Shown here piece by piece: positions 42,894 through 51,161 of a DNA stretch of 64,000 nucleotides. A program made the translations under genes and the position numbers. Origin of the DNA: Cellulosimicrobium cellulans (GTDB lineage Bacteria; Actinomycetota; Actinomycetes; Actinomycetales; Cellulomonadaceae). Below the pieces are notes generated by a model that worked only from the letters and a program-made list of their open reading frames with translations, did no database searches and was not told where the DNA came from. The stretch is taken from contig NZ_VEGH01000003.1 in assembly GCF_007679345.1 (NCBI RefSeq), positions 248,001-312,000 of the forward strand, written 5' to 3'. Within the stretch, counting starts at the first letter, position 1; each line of letters starts with the position of its first letter.

Positions 42894-43901
42894 TCAGCCG
42901 CGCAGGCCGGCGATGGCGTCGTAGCTGCGGTCGGCGTTGCCGAGGGAGTTCAGCGGGTTCGGCGGCTCGGCGACCGTCGCCGCGTTGTCCTGCTCGTACA
43001 GCCCGAAGTGCTGGCCGCGCGTGCGGAGCTGGGACAGGAACTGCTGGTACGGCAGGTCGCCGGCGCCGAACTCGATGATGTCGTAGCCGTTGGCGCTGGC
43101 CTCGTTGGCCTTGCCGTCCTTCAGGTGCAGCAGCGGGTAGCGCCGCGGGTTGCGCAGGACGTAGTCGACCGGCTCGAACCCCGGGTACTTGTGCTGCCCG
43201 ACGTACGCCCAGTAGATGTCCATCTCGAGGTAGACCAGGTCCGGGTCGGTGTTGTCGTAGAACACGTCGTAGAGCCGGACCGACGGGTCGACCGGGTCGA
43301 ACCGGAACTCGCCGTCGTGGTTGTGCTGGTAGAGCTTGAGGCCGGCGGCCTTGACCTGCTCGCCCCAGCCGTTCCACTCCTCCGCGGCCGCGAGGTAGCC
43401 CTCCTTGGTCGCGGTGTTCGTGGGTGCGTTGCCGGTGCCGAGGTGCGGCATGCCGAGGGTGTGCGCGATGTCGATCTGGTTGGCCAGGTCGGTGCGCAGC
43501 AGCTGGGTGCTGACGTGCGAGCCGACGGCCTTGAGCCCGTTGTCGTCGAGGAGCTGGCGGATCTCCGCCGGGGTGATGGCGCCGACGTTGCCCTGGGTGT
43601 AGCCGGCGAACTCCACCTCCGCGTACCCGATCCGGCCGAGCTCCTCGAACACGGCCCGGAAGCCGAGCGAGCTGACCTTGTCGCGGATCGTGTACAGCTG
43701 GATGCCGATGCGGTTGGCCGGGACCAGGCGGGTCCGCCCGGTCGTCGGCGCGGCCGCGGGCGCGAGGCCGGCGGCCGAGGCCCCCGAGGCGCCGAGGGCG
43801 GTCCCGAGCCCCACGGCCACCGTGGAGGCGCCGAGCGCCTTCATCAGGGACCGCCGGCTCAGCGGCCGGTTGGGGATCGAGGCGTGCTGGTGCGTGCTCA
43901 T
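42894..43901 (-). CDS. Tat-exported sugar-phosphate isomerase/epimerase-like protein
   Basis: A 335-residue TIM-barrel protein with a twin-arginine signal: PLSRRSLMKALGASTVAVGLG with cleavage probably after GASGASA. The barrel follows from IGIQLYTIRDKVSSLGFRAVFEEL; metal-type residues lie in LYQHNHDGEF, LEMDIYWAYVGQHKYPG and PLLHLKDGKAN. Export of a cofactor- or metal-loaded isomerase suggests it works on an extracellular sugar. Start ATG 43901 has AAGGAG 5 bases upstream. It has a terminator of its own upstream neighbour (43928-43960), so it has or shares a separate promoter. Confidence 0.87.
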   Translation of the reverse strand: MSTHQHASIPNRPLSRRSLMKALGASTVAVGLGTALGASGASAAGLAPAAAPTTGRTRLVPANRIGIQLYTIRDKVSSLGFRAVFEELGRIGYAEVEFAGYTQGNVGAITPAEIRQLLDDNGLKAVGSHVSTQLLRTDLANQIDIAHTLGMPHLGTGNAPTNTATKEGYLAAAEEWNGWGEQVKAAGLKLYQHNHDGEFRFDPVDPSVRLYDVFYDNTDPDLVYLEMDIYWAYVGQHKYPGFEPVDYVLRNPRRYPLLHLKDGKANEASANGYDIIEFGAGDLPYQQFLSQLRTRGQHFGLYEQDNAATVAEPPNPLNSLGNADRSYDAIAGLRG

Positions 43902-43927
43902 GTCTCTCCTTCGAGACGGCCGGCGGG

Positions 43928-43960
43928 CCCGGGCCGGGCTGCGGTGCAGCCCGGCCCGGG
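43928..43960. terminator. hairpin after the large sugar dehydrogenase gene
   Basis: Perfect 15-base arms (CCCGGGCCGGGCTGC and complement) with loop GGT, 14 bases past the gene's stop. Confidence 0.75.
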
Positions 43961-43974
43961 TCACCGGCGCGCGG

Positions 43975-46900
43975 TCAGCTGCGGACGGTGAGGGTGGTGC
44001 TGGTGGTGGAGCCGGAGATGCCGGCCGTGCCGCCGTAGGCGACGTCGACCTTGTAGGTGCCCTCGGGCAGGCGCCCGAGGGAGACGACGCTCGCGCCGGA
44101 GGCGTCGAGGGTCCCGGTGAGCGTGGCGACGGTCTGGTTGTTGCGCTTGACCGTCACCGTGACGTCCCCGGCGGCGGCGACGCCGCTGCCGGTGGTCACC
44201 TGGACGGTGGCCTTGGCGGCGACGGCGGGCTTGACCGGGTTCGGCGACACCGTCGCGGCCACCGTGGAGGTGGTGCGCGCCACCGTGAGGCGGACGGTGC
44301 CGGACGAGGGCTTGAAGACCTCGCCGCCGACGAACGACGCGGTCACCGTGTGGGTGCCGACGCCCAGGGTCGGGTCCAGGGCGACGACGGCGGTGCCGTC
44401 CGCGCCCAGCGTGCCGCGACCGACCTCGGTCTCGCCGACGGTCAGCACGACCTCGCCGGAGGCGACGCCCTCGGCCGCGGAGACCGCGACCGTGACCTCG
44501 CCGGGGGCGCCGAACGGCACCCGACCCGCGGCCACGGCGGCCGTGGTGGTGGTGTCGACGGTGGGCTCCTCCGGGGCCTCGAGGTCGATGGTGAACTGCA
44601 CGGAGCCCACCTCGGAGACCAGCCCCTGGGTGTCGGTGGAGCGGTACCGCAGGTCGTACGCGCCGCTCTCGGAGAACGTCACGCCGTACTGCTGGTTCGC
44701 CGCGAGGTTCGTCCAGGTGGCCCCCCCGTCGCGCGAGTACTGCACGCTGGCCAGCGCCCCGTTGTCCGCGGCCTGCACGGCGAACCGCACCGGCTCGGTG
44801 AAGACGCCGCCGGCACCGGTGGGCGCCGCCGGGGTCAGGGTGTGCGCCACGGTGGGGGCGGCGGTGTCCGCGACACCGGGGCCGACCATCGTGATCGCGT
44901 CCACGGCCAGCTCGTCGGCCGAGGTGACGACCAGGTCGCCGGTGCCCTCGGGGGCGTCGAAGGCGATCTCGACGTCCTTCCAGCCCGCGCCCGCCGGGAT
45001 GGTGGCGGTGGCGAACGGCGCCGCGTCGGCAGCGCCCCAGCGGAGCTGCACCTCGCCGCCGCCGCTGGCGCGGACGACCGCGCCGGTGATCCCGCTGAAG
45101 CTCACCGGGGTGAACGTCAGGGAGTCGCCGGTGCCGAGGCCGCGGACCGCGTTGCCGGCCGAGGCCGTCTCGTCCGCGTACACGGTGACGCCGGTGCGTG
45201 CGGCGTGCTCGGCCTGCTGCTCGCGCGGGTTGAGGCGCAGCGTGGCCTCGCCCGACGCGGCCGGCAGGCCGTTGGCGCCCGCGTCGCGGTACGTCACCAC
45301 GACCGCGCCGTACAGCAGCGCGCCCGGGCCGTGCTCCGGCGAGTCGGCGTTCGTCTTGAAGGCGCCCTGGCAGCCCGTGCCCGAGACCTCGGGGTGGGCG
45401 TGCTCGTCGTGGCCCAGGCCGTACGTCCAGGACACGCGGCTGCAGTCGGTGGTCGTGCCGTCCTCGGCGTCCTGGGTGGTGACCCGGAACGGCACCGCGT
45501 CGCCCCAGGTGAAGAAGCCACCGTTCTCCGGGTAGGTGAGCGTGACCTCCGGCGCCTGGTTGCCGACCGAGATCGGGTGCGAGGTGAGCGTGAACTTGCC
45601 CTCGGGGTCGGTGACCTTCAGCCGCGCGGTGTACGCCGCGATCGCGGTGTAGGTGTGCTCGGCCTCGACGCCGGTGGCGTCGAAGGTGCCGTCACCGTCG
45701 AAGTCCCACGCGTAGGTCAGCGCACCGCCCTCGGGGTCGCTCGACGCCGAGGCGTCGAACCGGACCGTGAGCGGGGCCGACGAGGAGGACGTGGGCGTGG
45801 CCGTGAACTCGGCGCGCGGCGCCTTGTTCCCCTCGGCGTAGGCGATCCGGTACAGGCCCGCGTCGGGGTTGGCCCGGAAGAAGCCGTCGCCGTAGTCGAG
45901 CACGTACATCGACCCGTCCGGGCCGAACTCGATGTCCATCGGGTTGTCGATCGGCGGCCAGCCGTCGGCCGTGATCGCCGCGTTCGGCGTGACGTCCTCG
46001 ATGTGGGTCACCTCGTAGGTGTCCCAGTCGACCGTGAACGCCGCGATGTAGTCCTGCGAGAACTCGCCGAAGAACGCCTTGCCCTCCCAGTAGGCCGGCC
46101 ACGCGTCGGTGCCCGCGTCGGCGGGCCGGTGGTACACCGGGCCGCCCATCGGGCCCTGGCCGTTGCCCGTGCCGAAGTTCACCAGCTCGTCCCGCGGCTG
46201 GTCGCCCGGGGCGTCGCCGTAGTAGAGCGTCGCCGGGCGCGCGGGCGGCAGGTCCGTCAGCCCCGTGTTCCAGCGCGAGTCGTTGACCAGGTTCTCCGGG
46301 TCGAAGAACGCGCCGGGGGTGTTCGTCGCGAAGTCCCAGTCGTTGTAGGCGAAGTTGTCGCCGGTCACGTACGGCCAGCCGGAGTTGTGCGGGTCGTCGA
46401 GGCCGACGACGTTCCACTCGACGAGGCCCATCGGCCCGCGCCCCGCGGTGGCCGCGGCCGCCTTGGTCGCGTCCGGGCCGTAGTCGCCCCAGGACAGCGA
46501 GCTCGTCTCGGGGTCGACGTCGAGCTTGAACGGGTTCCGCACGCCCATCACGAAGATCTCGGGCCGGGTGCCCTCGGTTCCCTCCGGGAACAGGTTGCCC
46601 TCGGGGATCGTGTACGACCCGTCCTCCTCGACGTGGATCCGCAGGATCTTGCCGCGCAGGTCGTTGGTGTTGCCCGCGCCGCGGCGCGAGTCGAAGCCGG
46701 GGTTCATGCCCGGGGCGTCGTTGTTCGGGGCGAAGCCGTTGGCGCCCGGGGTGCCGGCCGGCGTGTTGTCGCCGGTGCCCAGGTAGAGGTTGCCGTCGGC
46801 GTCCCAGTCGAAGTCGGCGCCCACGTGGCAGCACTGCCCGCGCTGGACCTCGACGTCGAGGATCTGCTGCTCGGAGGCCAGGTCCAGGCCCTCCCCCGTC

Positions 46901-47418
46901 CACTGGAACCGGGACAGCCGGTTCACGCCGACCCACTGGTCCCAGTAGGACTCGTCCTGGCCGGCCGGCAGCGTGTTCGGCGCGGAGCCGGCGGGCGTGT
47001 TCCCGGGCGGGGCGTACACCAGGTACACCCAGTTGTTCTCCTCGAAGTCCGGGTCGATGCCGATCGACTGCAGACCGTCCTCGGAGTTCGCGTACACCGG
47101 GATCGTGTTCGTGATCCGGGTGACGCCGGTGGCCGGGTCGGTGAGCCGGATGTCGCCGTTGCGGGCGGTGTGCAGCACCCGGCCGTCGGGCAGCACCGCG
47201 AGGTCCAGCGGCTCCCCGACGTCCTTGGTGAGCGTCGTCTTCTCGTAATTGTCCCAGTCGAGCGCGGCCTCCGCGCCGGGCTCGGCCCCGTGGTCCACGC
47301 CGTCGTGGGCCACCACCGGTCCCGCGCCGAGCGCGAGCCCCGTCACGGTGAGCACCCCGGCGAGGGTGAAACCCACCATTCTCCTGCCGCGCTGCGAGCG
47401 CGGCTGCGTACGATCCAT
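43975..47418 (-). CDS. Secreted PQQ-type sugar dehydrogenase with PKD and Ig-like domains
   Basis: A 1147-residue exported protein. After a signal peptide (about 1-38), residues ~50-510 form a six-bladed propeller of the glucose/sorbosone dehydrogenase type: EPLDLAVLPDGRVLHTARNG, GLQSIGIDPDFEENNWVYL, HVGADFDWDADGNLYLGTGD, GKILRIHVEEDG, VMGVRNPFKLDVDPET and MDIEFGPDGSMYVLDYGDG. A PKD domain (PLTVRFDASASSDPEGG) follows near 520-600, then a CBM6-like region near 690-810 and Ig-like repeats to the end. It probably binds a wall or plant polysaccharide and oxidises sugar. The ATG has AAGGAG but 11-base spacing, rather long. No PQQ synthesis gene is in the window. Confidence 0.85.
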   Translation of the reverse strand: MDRTQPRSQRGRRMVGFTLAGVLTVTGLALGAGPVVAHDGVDHGAEPGAEAALDWDNYEKTTLTKDVGEPLDLAVLPDGRVLHTARNGDIRLTDPATGVTRITNTIPVYANSEDGLQSIGIDPDFEENNWVYLVYAPPGNTPAGSAPNTLPAGQDESYWDQWVGVNRLSRFQWTGEGLDLASEQQILDVEVQRGQCCHVGADFDWDADGNLYLGTGDNTPAGTPGANGFAPNNDAPGMNPGFDSRRGAGNTNDLRGKILRIHVEEDGSYTIPEGNLFPEGTEGTRPEIFVMGVRNPFKLDVDPETSSLSWGDYGPDATKAAAATAGRGPMGLVEWNVVGLDDPHNSGWPYVTGDNFAYNDWDFATNTPGAFFDPENLVNDSRWNTGLTDLPPARPATLYYGDAPGDQPRDELVNFGTGNGQGPMGGPVYHRPADAGTDAWPAYWEGKAFFGEFSQDYIAAFTVDWDTYEVTHIEDVTPNAAITADGWPPIDNPMDIEFGPDGSMYVLDYGDGFFRANPDAGLYRIAYAEGNKAPRAEFTATPTSSSSAPLTVRFDASASSDPEGGALTYAWDFDGDGTFDATGVEAEHTYTAIAAYTARLKVTDPEGKFTLTSHPISVGNQAPEVTLTYPENGGFFTWGDAVPFRVTTQDAEDGTTTDCSRVSWTYGLGHDEHAHPEVSGTGCQGAFKTNADSPEHGPGALLYGAVVVTYRDAGANGLPAASGEATLRLNPREQQAEHAARTGVTVYADETASAGNAVRGLGTGDSLTFTPVSFSGITGAVVRASGGGEVQLRWGAADAAPFATATIPAGAGWKDVEIAFDAPEGTGDLVVTSADELAVDAITMVGPGVADTAAPTVAHTLTPAAPTGAGGVFTEPVRFAVQAADNGALASVQYSRDGGATWTNLAANQQYGVTFSESGAYDLRYRSTDTQGLVSEVGSVQFTIDLEAPEEPTVDTTTTAAVAAGRVPFGAPGEVTVAVSAAEGVASGEVVLTVGETEVGRGTLGADGTAVVALDPTLGVGTHTVTASFVGGEVFKPSSGTVRLTVARTTSTVAATVSPNPVKPAVAAKATVQVTTGSGVAAAGDVTVTVKRNNQTVATLTGTLDASGASVVSLGRLPEGTYKVDVAYGGTAGISGSTTSTTLTVRS

Positions 47419-47503
47419 GAGTGATGCAGCTCCTTACGGGATCTCGTCACAGAGGTCGGGCTCCTGCGTCGTCCCCACGGTTCGGGAACCCGGCCTCGTC
47501 AGC

Positions 47504-47525
47504 CGGCCGACGTCGTCGTCGGCCG
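47504..47525. terminator. hairpin between Gfo/Idh/MocA gene and sugar dehydrogenase
   Basis: Perfect 9-base arms (CGGCCGACG and complement) with loop TCGT, about 80 bases past the oxidoreductase stop. The 188-base gap also must hold the dehydrogenase promoter, which I could not identify. Confidence 0.4.
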
Positions 47526-47606
47526 TGGCGCGGTCCCCACCTCCTCCCCGTCGAGCGGTGAGCTGATCGTGCGGTTGCTCCTGCGGGCGGGTCGCCCCCG
47601 GGCCGG

Positions 47607-48794
47607 TCAGCCCAGGGCGACCCACCGGCTGTCGTCGGCCGCGCTGCGCTCGACGGCGTCGAGCACGCGCTGCACGGCGAGTCCCTCGGCGAACGACGGC
47701 GACGGGTCCTCGCCCGCCGCGATCGCGCCGACCAGGTCGACGACCTGGTGGGTGAACGCGTGCTCGTAGCCGAGCCCGTGCCCCGCCGGCCACCAGTGGC
47801 CGACATAGGCGTGCTGCGGCTCGGTCACGACGATCCGGCGGAACCCCGCGACGGCGGCGTCCTCGGTGGCGTCGTGGAAGTGCAGGACGTTCATGTCCTC
47901 GAAGTCGAACGACAGCGACCCCCGGTCGCCGTTCACCTCGAGCCGGATCGCGTTCTTGCGGCCCGTCGCGAACCGGGTCGCCTCGAAGACCCCGAGCCCG
48001 CCGCCGGAGAGGCGGGCGAGGAACACCGCGGCGTCGTCGACCGTGACCGGGCCGCGCGCGGCGTCGGGGCCGGCGGCCGAGCCGTGCAGCCCCGCGAACG
48101 CGGCGGCCACCGGCCGCTCGTGCACGAACGTCTCCAGCAGCCCGGAGACGCCGGTCAGCCGCTCGCCGGTGATGAACTGCGCCAGGTCCACGGCGTGCGA
48201 GCCGATGTCGCCCAGCGCGCCGGACCCGGCCTGCTGCTTGTCGAGCCGCCAGGACAGCGGCGCCTCCGGGTCGGCGAGCCAGTCCTGCAGGTACTGCACG
48301 CGCACGTGCCGCACCGCGCCGATCCGGCCGTCCGCGACGAGCTGGCGCGCGAGCTGCACCGCCGGCACCCGCCGGTACGTGTAGCCCACCATCGACCGCA
48401 CCCCGCGGGCGGCGGCCGCCTCGGCGGCGGCGACCATGGCCTCCGCCTCCGCGATCGTGTTGGCGAGCGGCTTCTCGCACAGCACGTGCTTGCCGGCCTC
48501 CAGCGCGGCCACCGCGATCTCCGCGTGCGTCCGGCCCGGGGTGCAGATGTCGACGAGGTCGACGTCGTCCCGGGTCACCACCTCCTGCCACGACCCGGCT
48601 GTCTCCTGCCAGCCGAGCCGGTCCGCCGCGGCCTTCACCGCGGCTGCGTCCCGGCCGCCGAGCACCCGCATGACCGGGGTGCGCGGCAGGTCGAAGAACC
48701 GGGGTGCGGTGCGCCACGCCTGCGAGTGCGCGGCACCCATGAACGCGTAGCCCACCATGCCGACGCCGAGCGGCGCGGCCGTCGTCCCGTCCAT
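47607..48794 (-). CDS. Gfo/Idh/MocA family oxidoreductase
   Basis: A 395-residue NAD(P)-dependent dehydrogenase, a family including inositol 2-dehydrogenase and glucose-fructose oxidoreductase. The Rossmann start is LGVGMVGYAFMGAAHSQAW, then VDICTPGRTHAEIAVAALEAGKHVLCEKPLANT with the catalytic Lys of EKP. The C-terminal domain contains the conserved DIGSHAVDLAQF. Substrate is not certain; its setting beside a sugar importer suggests the imported sugar or cyclitol. ATG 48794 fits AGGAGG 7 bases upstream better than the adjacent GTG. A terminator separates it from the binding-protein gene. Confidence 0.9.
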   Translation of the reverse strand: MDGTTAAPLGVGMVGYAFMGAAHSQAWRTAPRFFDLPRTPVMRVLGGRDAAAVKAAADRLGWQETAGSWQEVVTRDDVDLVDICTPGRTHAEIAVAALEAGKHVLCEKPLANTIAEAEAMVAAAEAAAARGVRSMVGYTYRRVPAVQLARQLVADGRIGAVRHVRVQYLQDWLADPEAPLSWRLDKQQAGSGALGDIGSHAVDLAQFITGERLTGVSGLLETFVHERPVAAAFAGLHGSAAGPDAARGPVTVDDAAVFLARLSGGGLGVFEATRFATGRKNAIRLEVNGDRGSLSFDFEDMNVLHFHDATEDAAVAGFRRIVVTEPQHAYVGHWWPAGHGLGYEHAFTHQVVDLVGAIAAGEDPSPSFAEGLAVQRVLDAVERSAADDSRWVALG

Positions 48795-48815
48795 CACGAG
48801 ACCTCCTTGCCTGGG

Positions 48816-48848
48816 CGCGGGTGGCGCCGGCGACCGGCGCCACCCGCG
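48816..48848. terminator. hairpin after sugar-binding lipoprotein gene
   Basis: Perfect 15-base arms (CGCGGGTGGCGCCGG and complement) with loop CGA, 7 bases past the stop. Confidence 0.75.
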
Positions 48849-48855
48849 GACCGGA

Positions 48856-49914
48856 TCAGGACTCGAAGGCCGAGTCGATGTACTGGTCGACGTTGTCGGC
48901 CGTGACGACCGGCGCGAACAGCTGGACCGTGCGCGGGACGCCCGAGGACGCGAGGTCGCTCAGCGACTTCTCGTGCGCCACCAGCCGGGCGAGCTTGATG
49001 CCGTCCGCCGCCTGGGTCGACGGGTAGATGACGGTGGCCTCGACGACGGAGGCCTCGTCCTGGATCTCCCGCATCATGTTCGCCGAGCCGGCGCCGCCGA
49101 CCAGGAAGAACTCGTCGCGGCCGGCGTTCTCGATGGCGGCCAGGACGCCGACGCCCTGGTCGTCGTCGTGGTTCCAGATCGCGTCGATCTGCGGCGCGGC
49201 CTGCAGCAGGTTCGCCGCCGCCTGCTCGCCGCCCTGGACGGTGAAGTCCGCGGCGACCCGGTTGTCGACGTCGAGGCCGCAGTCCTCCAGCGCGTCCGCG
49301 AAGCCCTGGCTGCGGTCCTGGGTCAGCGGCAGCGAGTCGATGCCGGCGATCTCGGCCACCACGGCGTCCGGGTTGTCGCCCAGCCGCTCGCAGATGTAGG
49401 TGCCGGCCGACACGCCCATGCCGTAGTTGTCGCCGAGCACGGTGGCCCGGGACGCGAACGGGCTGGAGAACTCGCGGTCGACGTTGATGACCGGGATGCC
49501 GGCCTCCATCGCCTGCGTGGCGACGTCCGTGAGCGCGCCGCCGTCGAACGGCAGCAGCACGATCGCGTCGACGCCGTCGTTGATGAAGCCCTCGATCTGG
49601 CTGATCTGCACGTTGACGTCGTTGGTGCCCTCGGCGACGCGGAGCTCGACGTCCTCGTACTTGTCGGCCTCGGCCTGGGCGGCGGTGGTGATCGCGCCCA
49701 TCCAGCCGTGGTCGGCGGCCGGTGCCGAGAACCCGATGACGACCGTGTCGCCGGCCTCGTCGTTGTCGGAGACCGCGACCGGGGCGGCCTCGGTGCCGCC
49801 GTCGTCCTCCTCTGCGGGGGCGTTGGAGGTGCAGGCGGCGAGGAACGCGACGGACAGCACGGCGACCGGCGCGAGGACGCGGCCGCGGCGGCGCGTGGTG
49901 CGGGTGGTGGACAT
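48856..49914 (-). CDS. Sugar ABC transporter substrate-binding lipoprotein
   Basis: A 352-residue periplasmic-binding-protein-type I lipoprotein (RbsB/XylF group), lipobox SVAFLAAC then TSNAPAEEDDGG. Domain signs: VVIGFSAPAADHGWMGAITTAAQAEAD, QISQIEGFINDGVDAIVLLPF, AGIPVINVDREF and WNHDDDQGVGVLAAIE. This group binds pentoses, hexoses or inositol. AAGGAG lies 6 bases before the ATG. Gene order ATPase-permease-binding protein; a 116-base gap before it may help give it higher expression. Confidence 0.9.
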   Translation of the reverse strand: MSTTRTTRRRGRVLAPVAVLSVAFLAACTSNAPAEEDDGGTEAAPVAVSDNDEAGDTVVIGFSAPAADHGWMGAITTAAQAEADKYEDVELRVAEGTNDVNVQISQIEGFINDGVDAIVLLPFDGGALTDVATQAMEAGIPVINVDREFSSPFASRATVLGDNYGMGVSAGTYICERLGDNPDAVVAEIAGIDSLPLTQDRSQGFADALEDCGLDVDNRVAADFTVQGGEQAAANLLQAAPQIDAIWNHDDDQGVGVLAAIENAGRDEFFLVGGAGSANMMREIQDEASVVEATVIYPSTQAADGIKLARLVAHEKSLSDLASSGVPRTVQLFAPVVTADNVDQYIDSAFES

Positions 49915-50030
49915 GGGATCTCCTTCGACGATGTCCGGGGTCGTGCGGGCAGGGTGGGGCGTGCGAGCGGGTCGGACCCGGTCGCGTGGGGGTGGTGCGT
50001 GGGGTGCTGAGAGGCGCGGGGCGCCCCGGG

Positions 50031-51161
50031 TCAGGTGCGGGCGGTCCGCGGGGTGCGCGAGGTGAAGCGCTGCTGCAGCAGGACGGCGACGACGATGATC
50101 GCGCCCTTGATGATCTGCTGGACCGAGGAGTCGAGGTTGTTCTGGATGAAGATGTTGGTCAGCGTCTGGAAGATCAGGACGCCGATCACGGTGCCGACGA
50201 TGGTGCCGCGGCCACCCGCCAGGAGGGTGCCGCCGACCACGACCGCGGCGATCGCGTCGAGCTCGTAGAGCAGGCCGTTGGTGGACGAACCCGCACCGGT
50301 GCGGGCCAGCATCATCACCGCGGCGATGCCGGCGGCCAGGCCGGCGAGGCCGTAGAGGTACATCGTGTGCCGCTTGACCGCGATGCCTGCCAGGCGGGCG
50401 GCCTCGGGGTTGCCGCCCACCGCGACCGTGCGGCGGCCGAACGTCGTCCGGTTCAGCAGGAACCAGCCCGCGACGGCGACGACCGCGAAGATCCACACGA
50501 TCTTCGGCACGCCGAGCAGGTTGCCCCGGAACGTGTCCTCGAAGGACTGCACCGAGACCAGCTGGGTCCGGCGCTGGGCGATCAGCTCGGCGAGGCCGCG
50601 GGCGGCGACCAGCATGGCGAGTGTCGCGATGAACGCGACCACCCGGCCGTAGGCGATCAGCACGCCGTTGACCAGCCCGGCGCACAGGCCGACCGCGAGA
50701 GCGCAGCCGACCATCACGATCCAGCCGTACTGGTCCGCCATCTGCTGCGTCGCCACCGTGGTGGCCCACACCGACGCGAGGCCGAGCACGGACCCCACCG
50801 ACAGGTCGATCCCGCCCGCCGTGATCACGAAGGTCATCCCGATGCTCAGCACGCCGACGATGGCCGCGGAGCTGAGGATGACCAGGACGTTGTCGATGCT
50901 CGCGAACCGGCTGCCCGCGGTGATGTAGCCGACCACGCAGATGAGCGCGAGCGCGATGACGAGGCCGAAGATGCGGGCGGAGCCGCCGCCCGCGGGGCCG
51001 CGGCGGGAGCGGCTGTGCTCCCGGGCGACGCGCTCGACCCGGCCGGACTCGTCGGCGGCGGGCGGCACGGGGGTCGCGCCGGCCGAGCCGGGCGCGGGGG
51101 TCGGGCCCGAGGGGGCTCCGGGCGTGCCCGGGGGCGGGGCGGAGAGCTGGTGCTCGCTCAC
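50031..51161 (-). CDS. Sugar ABC transporter permease (RbsC type)
   Basis: A 376-residue inner-membrane permease. About 80 N-terminal residues are Pro/Ala/Gly-rich and cytoplasmic. Around ten helices follow, with the BPD_transp_2 features ITAGGIDLSVGSVLGLASVWA, ARTGAGSSTNGLLYELDAIAAVVVGGTLLAGGRGT and the final FIQNNLDSSVQQIIKGAIIVVAVLLQQ. It overlaps the ATPase stop as GTGA. A single permease is encoded, so it probably works as a homodimer. Confidence 0.92.
   Translation of the reverse strand: MSEHQLSAPPPGTPGAPSGPTPAPGSAGATPVPPAADESGRVERVAREHSRSRRGPAGGGSARIFGLVIALALICVVGYITAGSRFASIDNVLVILSSAAIVGVLSIGMTFVITAGGIDLSVGSVLGLASVWATTVATQQMADQYGWIVMVGCALAVGLCAGLVNGVLIAYGRVVAFIATLAMLVAARGLAELIAQRRTQLVSVQSFEDTFRGNLLGVPKIVWIFAVVAVAGWFLLNRTTFGRRTVAVGGNPEAARLAGIAVKRHTMYLYGLAGLAAGIAAVMMLARTGAGSSTNGLLYELDAIAAVVVGGTLLAGGRGTIVGTVIGVLIFQTLTNIFIQNNLDSSVQQIIKGAIIVVAVLLQQRFTSRTPRTART

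Noticed and set aside
43678..47424. A 1248-codon open frame on the plus strand
   Set aside because: Exactly antisense to the secreted sugar dehydrogenase; very rich in Arg, Val and Gly with no domain signs. High GC makes such shadows common.
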